Part shown: one piece after another, positions 55,739-62,641 of the stretch
How the letters are laid out: each line of letters starts with the position of its first letter
Numbering within the stretch: position 1 is the stretch's first letter
Assembly (NCBI GenBank): GCA_018402205.1
Contig: JAGYIX010000004.1
Coordinates: 124,001-188,000, forward strand
Direction of reading: 5' to 3'
From: Flavobacteriaceae bacterium
Lineage (GTDB): Bacteria > Bacteroidota > Bacteroidia > Flavobacteriales > Flavobacteriaceae
DNA: 64,000 nucleotides
Notes under the pieces: generated by a model
What the model was told of the DNA's origin: nothing
The model's database searches: none
The model's input: only the letters and a program-made list of their open reading frames with translations
Translations under genes and position numbers: made by a program

Positions 55739-56491
55739 ATGAGAACTGCTGTTGTTGCTGCGAATTGGAAGATGAATAAAGACCTCAATGAGGCCGAAAT
55801 ATTGGTGAAATCGTTAATAGAGGGCTACAGCCCTTCGGGTACAGAGGTGTATATCGCTCCGCCTTTTGTGCACCTTTATGCGGTAAATAAGTGGATCAAT
55901 GAAAGCGGTATGCGACTGGCAGCTCAAAATATGAATGCAGCCGAAAGCGGAGCCCATACCGGAGAAATTTCATCTTCTATGCTTAAATCAGTGGGGGCCT
56001 CAACCGTTATCTTAGGTCACTCTGAGCGACGCGATATCTATAGCGAATCGGATGGGTTGATCAACGAAAAGGTAAAAAGTGCCCTAGCTGCAGGCATGCA
56101 GATTATTTTCTGCTTCGGCGAGCAATTGGGCGAGCGCAAAGCCTCGGCTCATTTTGATGTGGTTAAGGCCCAACTTTCTGAAGGATTATCTGGGGTTTCT
56201 GCTGACCAAATGAGCGAGGTAATATTAGCATACGAACCTGTGTGGGCCATAGGTACTGGAGAAACAGCCTCTCCAGAACAGGCACAAGAAATGCACGCCT
56301 TTATAAGAGATTATCTGAGAAATCAATTCTCAGACGCCGTGGCTGAGCGCACGCGCATTTTGTACGGTGGAAGCGTTAAGCCTTCTAACGCTGCCGAGCT
56401 ATTCTCTAAGCCCGACATAGACGGGGGTCTAATTGGCGGAGCTTCTCTGCAGGCAGACGATTTCTTGGCTATTGTAAAAGCAGCCTCTTAA
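55739..56491 (+). CDS. tpiA: Triose-phosphate isomerase
   Basis: TpiA of 250 residues started at ATG 55739 (MRTAVVAANWKMNKDL). A longer reading from 55700 overlaps the upstream gene and adds 13 residues outside the barrel. Catalytic residues are Lys in NWKMNK, His in LGHSERR, and Glu in YEPVWAIGTGETA, with GGSVKPSNA and IDGGLIGGASL binding phosphate. It interconverts dihydroxyacetone phosphate and glyceraldehyde 3-phosphate. Its stop overlaps the prmA start by one base. Confidence 0.98.
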   Translation: MRTAVVAANWKMNKDLNEAEILVKSLIEGYSPSGTEVYIAPPFVHLYAVNKWINESGMRLAAQNMNAAESGAHTGEISSSMLKSVGASTVILGHSERRDIYSESDGLINEKVKSALAAGMQIIFCFGEQLGERKASAHFDVVKAQLSEGLSGVSADQMSEVILAYEPVWAIGTGETASPEQAQEMHAFIRDYLRNQFSDAVAERTRILYGGSVKPSNAAELFSKPDIDGGLIGGASLQADDFLAIVKAAS

Positions 56492-57333
56492 TGGCCGAGA
56501 CCATTTACCTGGCCATTGCGTTTGTCATTGAGCCCTTAGATGAGGTTAGAGACATTCTATTGGCCGAGCTTTCTGCTCTTGCGTTTGATACGTTCGAAGA
56601 AACTGAAGAGGGCCTTATCGCCTATGTAGAGAAACGACAGTTCGACGGCATACGCCTAGATTCAGCTGTTCATTTCCCCTTAGCTAGTAGTCTTGCCAAG
56701 TCTATTCGTTTTGAGGTGAATGAAATCGTGCAGGAGAACTGGAATGCAAAATGGGAGTCTAGTTTTGAACCCATACGCATAGAAAACCGGCTGAGTGTAA
56801 GAGCTCCTTTTCACCAGCCATGCCTTACCGACATAGAGCTCATAATCGAGCCTAAGATGAGTTTCGGTACCGGACACCACCAAACCACTTATCAGATGCT
56901 AGAGGCCATTGACGCCCTTGACCTAAGGGGTAAATCGGTGCTTGATGTGGGCTGTGGAACGGCTGTTCTAGGCATTTTAGCGGCCAAAAAGGGAGCCAGC
57001 CCTGTTGAGGCCTTTGACTGCGACGATTGGTGCGTAGAAAATAGCCTCGAGAACGCCGAGCGCAACGCCGTATCGGTGAAGGTTTGGCAGGCCAAAGACT
57101 TTTCGGCAATCAGCCGAACGTATGATGTGCTATTTGCCAATATCAACAGGAATGTTTTGCTCGATCAAGTGGCAGATTATGCACGCGTGCTTGCTTCGGG
57201 AGGGATTATTCTCATCAGCGGATTCTATAGCGAAGACCTGAGTGAATTGAAGAGCGCCTTTGAATCGAACCGATTTAGCTACCAGGATCACTCGGTGAAG
57301 GACAATTGGGTATGTGCAAAATTTATAATTTAG
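56491..57333 (+). CDS. prmA: Ribosomal protein L11 methyltransferase
   Basis: PrmA of 280 residues. The N-terminal substrate-recognition domain (about 1-75) is followed by the linker with MSFGTGHHQTTYQML. The SAM-binding Rossmann fold (about 130-280) has VLDVGCGTAVLGILAAKKGA, FDCDDW, and the catalytic-site NINRNVLL. It methylates lysines and the N-terminus of ribosomal protein L11. It lies in the DUF1599-tpiA-prmA-clpS operon. Confidence 0.95.
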   Translation: MAETIYLAIAFVIEPLDEVRDILLAELSALAFDTFEETEEGLIAYVEKRQFDGIRLDSAVHFPLASSLAKSIRFEVNEIVQENWNAKWESSFEPIRIENRLSVRAPFHQPCLTDIELIIEPKMSFGTGHHQTTYQMLEAIDALDLRGKSVLDVGCGTAVLGILAAKKGASPVEAFDCDDWCVENSLENAERNAVSVKVWQAKDFSAISRTYDVLFANINRNVLLDQVADYARVLASGGIILISGFYSEDLSELKSAFESNRFSYQDHSVKDNWVCAKFII

Positions 57334-57336
57334 CGT

Positions 57337-57621
57337 ATGCGCTATGAGAATAAACCCTTTGAAGAATCAGAAGAGCTGCTCACCGAGGTCGCTGAGGAGA
57401 CCGAGCAGCATATCATACTCTATAACGACGATGTAAACACCTTCGAGCACGTGATCGCCACCTTGATACGGGTTTGTGAACACACCGAAGAACAGGCCCA
57501 TCAATGCTCGTTGATTGTGCACTACAAGGGTAAATGCAGCGTAAAAACCGGAAGCTACGAAGAGCTCAAGCCACGCTGTAGCGCGCTACTTGATGCGGGT
57601 CTCAATGCCGAGATACACTGA
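57337..57621 (+). CDS. clpS: ATP-dependent Clp protease adaptor ClpS
   Basis: ClpS of 94 residues. An acidic, disordered N-terminus (1-24) is followed by the core with LYNDDVNTFEHVIATLIRVCEHT, the N-degron pocket region, and HYKGKCSVKTGSYEELKPRCSAL. It delivers N-degron substrates to ClpAP and related proteases. It begins 3 bases after prmA and ends the operon; the convergent secreted-protein gene begins 3 bases beyond. Confidence 0.95.
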   Translation: MRYENKPFEESEELLTEVAEETEQHIILYNDDVNTFEHVIATLIRVCEHTEEQAHQCSLIVHYKGKCSVKTGSYEELKPRCSALLDAGLNAEIH

Positions 57622-57623
57622 TC

Positions 57624-58148
57624 TCAGGGCGTTCTAAAGAGCTTTCCTAAGCGCATGGCTTTCTTGTTGGTGTGAATGCCGTTATTCAGCACATGACCCC
57701 TTAGTTCTTTCATGCGAACATACAAGGTAACCCCTCTGTCAAGGGTGCTTAAAAAGCTTTCTTGAGAGATCAACTGGTCTTCAGAGAGTTCGGTAAGTTT
57801 TAGCCCTTGAACAGGAAAGTCAGAGTTTTGCGCGCTGCGCCTCCATACCAGAGCGGCAGACTTGGAACCGGCCGCGTTTCCGAAGGTGTAATCGAGCACA
57901 ATGGTGTAGACTACCGTCGGATTTTGAGTCGCACAGTTTTCGCAGTCGATATAGGTTGGCGCAAAGCGGAAACGACTTTCTGCCTCCTCAAAAAGTTGGC
58001 TTAAGCCGGTCACGTATACTTCTTTATCGTTTATCTCGAAGTTGATCCGCTGAGGCTGATCTATAGATTTTACATTATTTAAGGTGAGGGTGCTTATTTG
58101 GGCCTGCAGACCAAACGAGCAAAAGAGAAGGAATACTAAAGTGCGCAT
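57624..58148 (-). CDS. Secreted hypothetical protein
   Basis: Started at ATG 58148 (MRTLVFLLFCSFGLQAQ), giving 174 residues with a clean signal peptide; a reading from 58163 adds five residues before it. The mature protein is beta-rich, has one close Cys pair in YIDCENCATQ that could form a disulfide or bind metal, and has a basic C-terminus (TNKKAMRLGKLFRTP). I do not recognise a family. It lies behind the YdeI-ABA4 gene on the same strand with a 31-base gap, so the two may be cotranscribed. Confidence 0.7.
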   Translation of the reverse strand: MRTLVFLLFCSFGLQAQISTLTLNNVKSIDQPQRINFEINDKEVYVTGLSQLFEEAESRFRFAPTYIDCENCATQNPTVVYTIVLDYTFGNAAGSKSAALVWRRSAQNSDFPVQGLKLTELSEDQLISQESFLSTLDRGVTLYVRMKELRGHVLNNGIHTNKKAMRLGKLFRTP

Positions 58149-58179
58149 GCCGTGAATGTACATTAAAAGCGTGTCGGTT

Positions 58180-59109
58180 TCAAGCGTTCATGAGTGCTCC
58201 GCGTGTTTTAATCAGGCGCGCCACAAAATAGAGTAACCATCCTAGAGGGCCGGCCATAAAGGTGAACAGCAGAAATACGGGGATGAGGTATCTGGAGAAA
58301 CCGAGTTTGGAGGCGTCTCTGGCGATGGTGATTCCGGCCAGCAGGTCGAATGCGAGGTAGTGAAGCCATCCGGCTAAAACCGCCTGCTCATCAGAAAACA
58401 GTGCCTGAAGCCCTTTTAAGGTTGAAAAGTCTGCTACACTATCTAATTGAAAGGTGGTAATGAGCAGATAGGCGTAACAGCCCGCAAAGATCAGCAGTAC
58501 TAGGTTCACAAGGATTTTTCGAACCGCTTCTGAATGCGGAGCAATAAAGAGCCCAAGCCATGCAAAAAAGGCAAAGGCGTTAAAAAATGAATAGGCAGAT
58601 TCGGCGGATTCAAAAAAGGGCATATCAGTGGTTTTTCGTTTGTGCATTTGGTGGGCCTCCTCTTCTAGAAAATCGAGAATTTGGCGTACCTGAATATCGA
58701 TATTTTTGACTCGGTTTATACTATGAATGAGGGTTCTTTTTCGGCTGTTAGCTAAATGATTAAAGGTATTTCTCGCCTCACTGTCTTGATGGAGAAGTTC
58801 TTCGAGAACTTCTGGGATATCTACCCCTAGTGGGTCTGGGTCAACCTCTAGTTTGAATGCTATTAGGTCGTGAAGGTTTTTGTTCAGGGTTTTTATATGC
58901 CTCTGGGCGAGTAATACGTAAAAGTTTCCGTCGCCCAAGTGATTGAGACCGCAGCGCAGTTTATGGGTTTGCTCAAGGGTACAGATGATGCGGGTTTTGT
59001 GTTTTTCTGGAAGCTGTGCAACGGTTTTTGCGTCTACCTCTAGGTAGTAGAATCCGCCGCGATTGTGTTGCAGTTTTCGGAGGGGTTGCTCTCCAGATTG
59101 AAAGGTCAT
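58180..59109 (-). CDS. Fusion of a YdeI/DUF1905-like module and an ABA4-like membrane domain
   Basis: A 309-residue protein with two distinct parts. Residues about 20-152 look like DUF1905 followed by a YdeI/OmpD-associated segment: LNHLGDGNFYVLLAQRHIK, then KLEVDPDPLGVDIPEVLEELL, FNHLANSRKRTLIHSINRVKN and a final helical turn. Residues about 170-303 form an ABA4-like (DUF4281) domain, with helices at about 172-190, 198-218 and 273-300 and the family core AGWLHYLAFDLLAG and LFTFMAGPLGWLLYF. ABA4 acts in carotenoid (neoxanthin) metabolism in plants; YdeI-like proteins are named for bacteriocin or cation stress. No role for the fusion is known to me. There is one start and one frame, so it is not a frameshift artefact. 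Confidence 0.85.
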   Translation of the reverse strand: MTFQSGEQPLRKLQHNRGGFYYLEVDAKTVAQLPEKHKTRIICTLEQTHKLRCGLNHLGDGNFYVLLAQRHIKTLNKNLHDLIAFKLEVDPDPLGVDIPEVLEELLHQDSEARNTFNHLANSRKRTLIHSINRVKNIDIQVRQILDFLEEEAHQMHKRKTTDMPFFESAESAYSFFNAFAFFAWLGLFIAPHSEAVRKILVNLVLLIFAGCYAYLLITTFQLDSVADFSTLKGLQALFSDEQAVLAGWLHYLAFDLLAGITIARDASKLGFSRYLIPVFLLFTFMAGPLGWLLYFVARLIKTRGALMNA

Positions 59110-59180
59110 AATTGCGTTAATTTAGTGCGTCTTAAGGGCAGTGTTGCTAGGGTAATGCCTATCTTCGGGAAAATTTTTTT

Positions 59181-59879
59181 ATGAAATCAGTTTTCGCTTT
59201 TGCTTTATTAGGTTTATCGACACTAACAGTTTTTGCTCAAGATAAGTACTTAGACTCAATCAGCTTTGAGCTTACTCAGGATATTGACTTCTTTAAGGAC
59301 ATTAAAAATAACACAGAGGTAAACACCTATATAATGCAAGACGGTAATCGCTTGTCTGTTGGGGATACGATTTATTTAAGTACGCCCACGGCAGAATCGA
59401 GCCTGACCAATGCCGGTGAAACCCAATCGCTTTTTGGGAGAAATCGGGCAACGGCTAGAACCACTACCAATGCTATGTATGCCCAAATTCAGTTGGGAAA
59501 ATTCTCGAGTTTAGGAGCCACCATGGCCACCTTGGGCGGAGAACAAAGACCAATGGCGGGTCAATCGCTTCAGGGCTCGGCAACTATTATTCGGGAGATA
59601 AAATTATCGCATAAGGGAAGTAAAAAGAAGCCCTTGATGGTAACCTTGATACTTGGAGAGCCAAATGATAGAGCCTTTGGAATAAACAAATACCTGTCTG
59701 TTGTAGATACGGAGATTGCTTATCAGTTGGGCGAAATAGAGTTGGCAAATCGACTGTTAACCCGTGACGAGGCGATAGCCAAACTAAAAGAAGCCAAAGA
59801 TCTACTCGAGCTTGAAATGATGTCTCAATCAGAATACGACGCCATTCGTTCTGAGTTAGAACCGATCATTAAGCAGTAG
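59181..59879 (+). CDS. Secreted protein with SHOCT-like C-terminus
   Basis: A 232-residue protein with a signal peptide ending in LTVFAQ. The central part is beta-rich and polar with no recognised fold. The last 35 residues (AIAKLKEAKDLLELEMMSQSEYDAIRSEL) have the pattern of a SHOCT domain, a short two-helix module usually found at protein ends and thought to mediate oligomerisation. It is divergent from the YdeI-ABA4 gene. The stop at 59879 is directly followed by the palindromic element. Confidence 0.75.
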   Translation: MKSVFAFALLGLSTLTVFAQDKYLDSISFELTQDIDFFKDIKNNTEVNTYIMQDGNRLSVGDTIYLSTPTAESSLTNAGETQSLFGRNRATARTTTNAMYAQIQLGKFSSLGATMATLGGEQRPMAGQSLQGSATIIREIKLSHKGSKKKPLMVTLILGEPNDRAFGINKYLSVVDTEIAYQLGEIELANRLLTRDEAIAKLKEAKDLLELEMMSQSEYDAIRSELEPIIKQ

Positions 59880-59881
59880 GG

Positions 59882-59978
59882 TCTACATCAAGAAAATGCT
59901 TCCTTCACGCGCAGGATTACCCGAAGCTAGCGCTTCGTGTTTTCCTTTGCGCTCCGTAGTCTAAATCAAGAAAATGCT
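59882..59978. repeat. Pair of 19-bp direct repeats
   Basis: TCTACATCAAGAAAATGCT (59882-59900) and TCTAAATCAAGAAAATGCT (59960-59978), one mismatch, 78 bases apart. The second copy is the left arm of the cloverleaf-like element. Between them is a separate hairpin (CGAAGC at 59922-59927 with GCTTCG at 59932-59937). Confidence 0.8.
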
Positions 59979-60088
59979 GCTGCTGCGCAGCACCTAGTTT
60001 TTTTATGCTAGTTACTTTGACAAGCGAGCTTGCCACGCAACTAGACATAAAAAAACTGGCACCCTTCGGTGCCAGCATTTTCTTGATT
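59964..60088. repeat. Cloverleaf-like palindromic element beside tRNA-Arg
   Basis: A 125-base structure. The outer stem pairs AATCAAGAAAATGCTG (59964-59979) with CAGCATTTTCTTGATT (60073-60088), 16 bp perfect. Inside lie a palindromic hairpin TGCTGCGCAGCA (59981-59992), a second stem AGTTTTTTTATG / CATAAAAAAACT (59996-60007, 60046-60057) extended by CTAGTT / AACTAG, and a hairpin GGCACC-CTTC-GGTGCC (60058-60073). It ends 6 bases before the 3' end of tRNA-Arg. It could act as a DNA cruciform, as a structured RNA, as a terminator for flanking genes, or as a small mobile palindrome. It encodes no convincing protein. Confidence 0.75.
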
Positions 60089-60094
60089 CTTAAG

Positions 60095-60168
60095 TGACCT
60101 CGGCAGGATTCAAACCTGCAACCTTCTGAGCCGTAATCAGATGCGCTATTCAGTTGCGCCACGAGGCC
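60095..60168 (-). tRNA. tRNA-Arg (anticodon ACG)
   Basis: A 74-base cloverleaf on the - strand. Acceptor GGCCTCG (60168-60162) with CGAGGTC (60102-60096), discriminator A at 60095, anticodon stem TCTGA / TCAGA with loop TTACGGC (anticodon ACG, probably read as inosine-CG), and T-arm GCAGGTTTGAATCCTGC. CCA is not encoded. Confidence 0.96.
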
Positions 60169-60179
60169 GATTAGGGGTG

Positions 60180-60210
60180 CAAATATAAGTGATTAAATAA
60201 TTATCGCAAA
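60180..60210 (-). promoter_or_regulatory. Promoter for tRNA-Arg
   Basis: On the - strand TTTG (60210-60207), 19 bases, TATATTTG (60187-60180): an exact consensus promoter whose start site would be about 5 bases before the mature tRNA. Confidence 0.78.
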
Positions 60211-60253
60211 AGAAATAAGCCCTGTAGGGGGTCAATCACCTGCTAAAAGTAGC

Positions 60254-60409
60254 CTACTCGTCAAGAGACTCTTTAGTGACGTAGTAGCGGTATCCCAGAA
60301 GGGCTAATTGCCATTTTTTGGCCTTCGCCGGGTCTATGCCTCTTCTAGTTAGTGAGGGGAGAACTTTTTTGTTGAGTTTGGCCAGAGCGCGAAAAAATGA
60401 TCTCTTCAT
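60254..60409 (-). CDS. Small basic protein, 51 residues
   Basis: An open frame from ATG 60409 to TAG 60254-60256. It begins MKRSFFRALAKLNKKVLPSL, continues with a basic region and WQLALLGYRYYVTKESLDE, and has an amphipathic helix followed by a Tyr/Trp-rich stretch. Similar short basic proteins with a final YYVTK-like segment occur in Flavobacteriia as uncharacterised ORFs, from memory. Its clean start, composition and isolated position between tRNA-Arg and the exchanger gene support a real gene. The function is unknown. Confidence 0.65.
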   Translation of the reverse strand: MKRSFFRALAKLNKKVLPSLTRRGIDPAKAKKWQLALLGYRYYVTKESLDE

Positions 60410-60458
60410 CCTATTGAAATTCCGGTTAAATATAGCCCATTGCTAGTATCTTTGGGGC

Positions 60459-61394
60459 ATGATATCCTTTCTTTTGATCGCTGCCGGGCTATCCTTTTTG
60501 GTGCTAGGTGGTAACTTATTGCTGAAATCGGCCGTCTCTATCTCGCTGAGACTTTCAATTCCTAAAGTTGTGGTGGGTATGACGGTGGTTTCTTTTGCTA
60601 CCTCTTTGCCTGAGCTGGTGGTTAGTGTTAAGGCTGCGCTCGCGGGCTCTCCGTCTATTGCACTCGGAAACGTGGTGGGTTCAAACATTGCCAATCTGGG
60701 GTTGGTGCTAGGTGTGACCCTTTTATTTGGATCTATGCACGTAAAGCGGTCGTTTTATGTGACGGATTGGCCTGTGATGATAGTGGCCTCACTTTTGCTT
60801 TGGTTTTTTTTATGGAATGATTCTATGCTCCGCCTATCGGAGGGAATATTGTTTCTTATGCTGCTTATCGGATTTCTGTGGTATCTGTTGAAGGTGCAGA
60901 AACCGGCGGTTGAAGACGAACAGCCAGAAGACGATGAGTTGCTTTCGCCGATCAAAAGTATGGCTTACCTGGCAATAGGTGTGGCCGGATTGTGGCTGGG
61001 ATCGGAATGGCTGGTAAAAGGAGCTATCGACTTGGCTCAGACCTTTGGGGTGAGCGATAGGGTGATCGGCATAACGGTGGTCTCAGTCGGAACGAGCATT
61101 CCAGAGCTAGCTGCTTCTGTAATAGCGATGCTCAAGAAAGAGAAGGCAATTTCTTTAGGAAACCTAGTAGGCTCTAATATCTTCAATATATTTTCTGTAC
61201 TTGGAATTACAGCAATAATTCATCCTATAGAGGTTACTGACACGAAATTTTTATCTAACGATGTTATTTTCATGGTAGGCTTCGCGCTGCTCGTATTGCC
61301 TCTTGTGCTCATTTCTAAAAGCAGAACGCTCAATTATAAGCAGGGTATTGCTCTGCTAGCGGCCTATGTCTTTTTTGTGTACACCGTGATATAA
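60459..61394 (+). CDS. Na+/Ca2+ exchanger (YrbG-like)
   Basis: A 311-residue cation exchanger with two homologous five-helix halves. The alpha-repeat motifs are SFATSLPELVVSVKAAL with GNVVGSNIANLGLVLG in the first half and SVGTSIPELAASVIAML with GNLVGSNIFNIFSVLG in the second, where Glu and Asn residues bind the ions. A short acidic loop (about residues 150-163) joins the halves. It exports Ca2+ in exchange for Na+ or H+. It ends at a bidirectional terminator. Confidence 0.93.
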   Translation: MISFLLIAAGLSFLVLGGNLLLKSAVSISLRLSIPKVVVGMTVVSFATSLPELVVSVKAALAGSPSIALGNVVGSNIANLGLVLGVTLLFGSMHVKRSFYVTDWPVMIVASLLLWFFLWNDSMLRLSEGILFLMLLIGFLWYLLKVQKPAVEDEQPEDDELLSPIKSMAYLAIGVAGLWLGSEWLVKGAIDLAQTFGVSDRVIGITVVSVGTSIPELAASVIAMLKKEKAISLGNLVGSNIFNIFSVLGITAIIHPIEVTDTKFLSNDVIFMVGFALLVLPLVLISKSRTLNYKQGIALLAAYVFFVYTVI

Positions 61395-61425
61395 AAAAAC
61401 CCCCAGTGTAGGCTGGGGGTTTTTT
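61394..61425. terminator. Bidirectional terminator between exchanger and glutamine synthetase
   Basis: AAAAAACCCCCAG pairs with CTGGGGGTTTTTT around a 6-base loop, giving T-runs in both directions. The exchanger stop and the GSII stop lie on either side. Confidence 0.9.
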
Positions 61426-61446
61426 ACGTTAACAAGTAAAAGTGAA

Positions 61447-62457
61447 TTAGATTTTGGCTGACTTAACGGTTTTGATGATTCGCCCTGCAACCTGATAAGG
61501 GTTGGCGTTTGATGCCGGACGTCTGTCTTCAAGGTATCCCTTCCATCCGTGTTCAACGGTGTAGATTGGAATGCGAATTGAAGCTCCGCGATCAGATACC
61601 CCATAAGAGAATTGGTTAATTGAGGCAGTTTCGTGACGGCCGGTAAGACGCTGGTCGTTGTAAGCACCATACACGGCAATGTGTTCTTTGGTAACGGGTC
61701 TGAAAGCCTCGCAAACTTTCTCGTAAATCTCTTTGCTTCCGGCAGTTCTAAGAAGCGTATTCGAGAAATTCGCGTGCATACCTGATCCGTTCCAGTCTCC
61801 GTGAATCGGTTTAGGGTGCAATTCAATGTAGTAGCCGTATTTTTCAGTTACTCTATTCAATAGATAACGAGCTATCCAGATCTGATCTCCGGCTTCTTTG
61901 GCGCCTTTGGCAAAGATTTGAAATTCCCACTGACCAGGTGCAACCTCTTGGTTGATTCCTTCTACGTTTAATCCGGCTTCTAAGCAAATATCTAAATGCT
62001 CTTCTACGAAGTCTCTACCCCAAGTGTAGCGTCCACCTACCGAGCAGTAGTACTGACCTTGTGGGCCGGGGAAACCTCCGCGAGGAAATCCTAGTGGAAG
62101 ATCTGTTTCTGTGTCCATCAAGAAGTATTCTTGCTCAAATCCGAACCAGAAATCGTTGTCGTCATCATCAATGGTGGCGCGGTGGTTAGACACGTGAGGT
62201 GTTCCGTCAGGACTCATGACCTCACACATTACTAAATAGCCGTTTAAACGGTCAGGATCCGGAAAAATGTTAACCGGTCTTAGAATGCAGTCAGAAGAAT
62301 TTCCTTCGGCTTGCAGCGTTGAGCTTCCGTCGAAAGACCAATCTGAACAACTTTCTAACCTACCGTCGAAATCCGAAACAATTTTCGTTTTACTTCTGAG
62401 TTCTTGAGTCGGAGTGTATCCGTCAAGCCAGATATATTCTAATTTAGCTTTGCTCAT
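61447..62457 (-). CDS. glnII: Glutamine synthetase, type II (eukaryote-like)
   Basis: Started at ATG 62457 (MSKAKLEYIWLDGYTPTQEL), 336 residues; a reading from 62502 adds 15 residues outside the family. The length, WSFDGSSTLQAEG, FGFEQEYFLMD, PGQWEFQI and HPKPIHGDWNGSGMHANFSN place it in GSII, not the roughly 470-residue GSI or the 700-residue GSIII. It makes glutamine from glutamate and ammonia. GSII is sporadic in bacteria but known in several Bacteroidota. There is a 184-base divergent gap to purM. Confidence 0.95.
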   Translation of the reverse strand: MSKAKLEYIWLDGYTPTQELRSKTKIVSDFDGRLESCSDWSFDGSSTLQAEGNSSDCILRPVNIFPDPDRLNGYLVMCEVMSPDGTPHVSNHRATIDDDDNDFWFGFEQEYFLMDTETDLPLGFPRGGFPGPQGQYYCSVGGRYTWGRDFVEEHLDICLEAGLNVEGINQEVAPGQWEFQIFAKGAKEAGDQIWIARYLLNRVTEKYGYYIELHPKPIHGDWNGSGMHANFSNTLLRTAGSKEIYEKVCEAFRPVTKEHIAVYGAYNDQRLTGRHETASINQFSYGVSDRGASIRIPIYTVEHGWKGYLEDRRPASNANPYQVAGRIIKTVKSAKI

Positions 62458-62619
62458 ATCATTATTTGATTGAAAATTTTTCGAAAATAATTCTTTCTGC
62501 ACCTAAACCTTCAACATAACCTCCGAGTTATCAAATAATTATAAACTTGTTAAAATTGTGCGCCCTGAACCACTAATGCCTTAACTCTTTTGGGTTTTCT
62601 TTTATAATGGCATAAGTTC

Positions 62620-62627
62620 TATTTTTG
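62620..62627 (+). promoter_or_regulatory. Putative -7 element for purM
   Basis: TATTTTTG followed by CGC, 14 bases before the purM ATG, implying a very short leader. No TTTG stands at the expected -33 position. Confidence 0.45.
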
Positions 62628-62641
62628 CGCAAACGATCTTC

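Noticed and set aside
59917-60162. An 81-residue open frame on the - strand
   Set aside because: Its N-terminal half is tRNA-Arg read as protein (a familiar artefact beginning AQLNSASDYGSEGCRFESCRG) and the rest is the palindromic element. No evidence of coding.
61447-62457. Eukaryotic contamination suggested by GSII
   Set aside because: GSII is known in several Bacteroidota. The gene sits between typical bacterial genes with a normal terminator.
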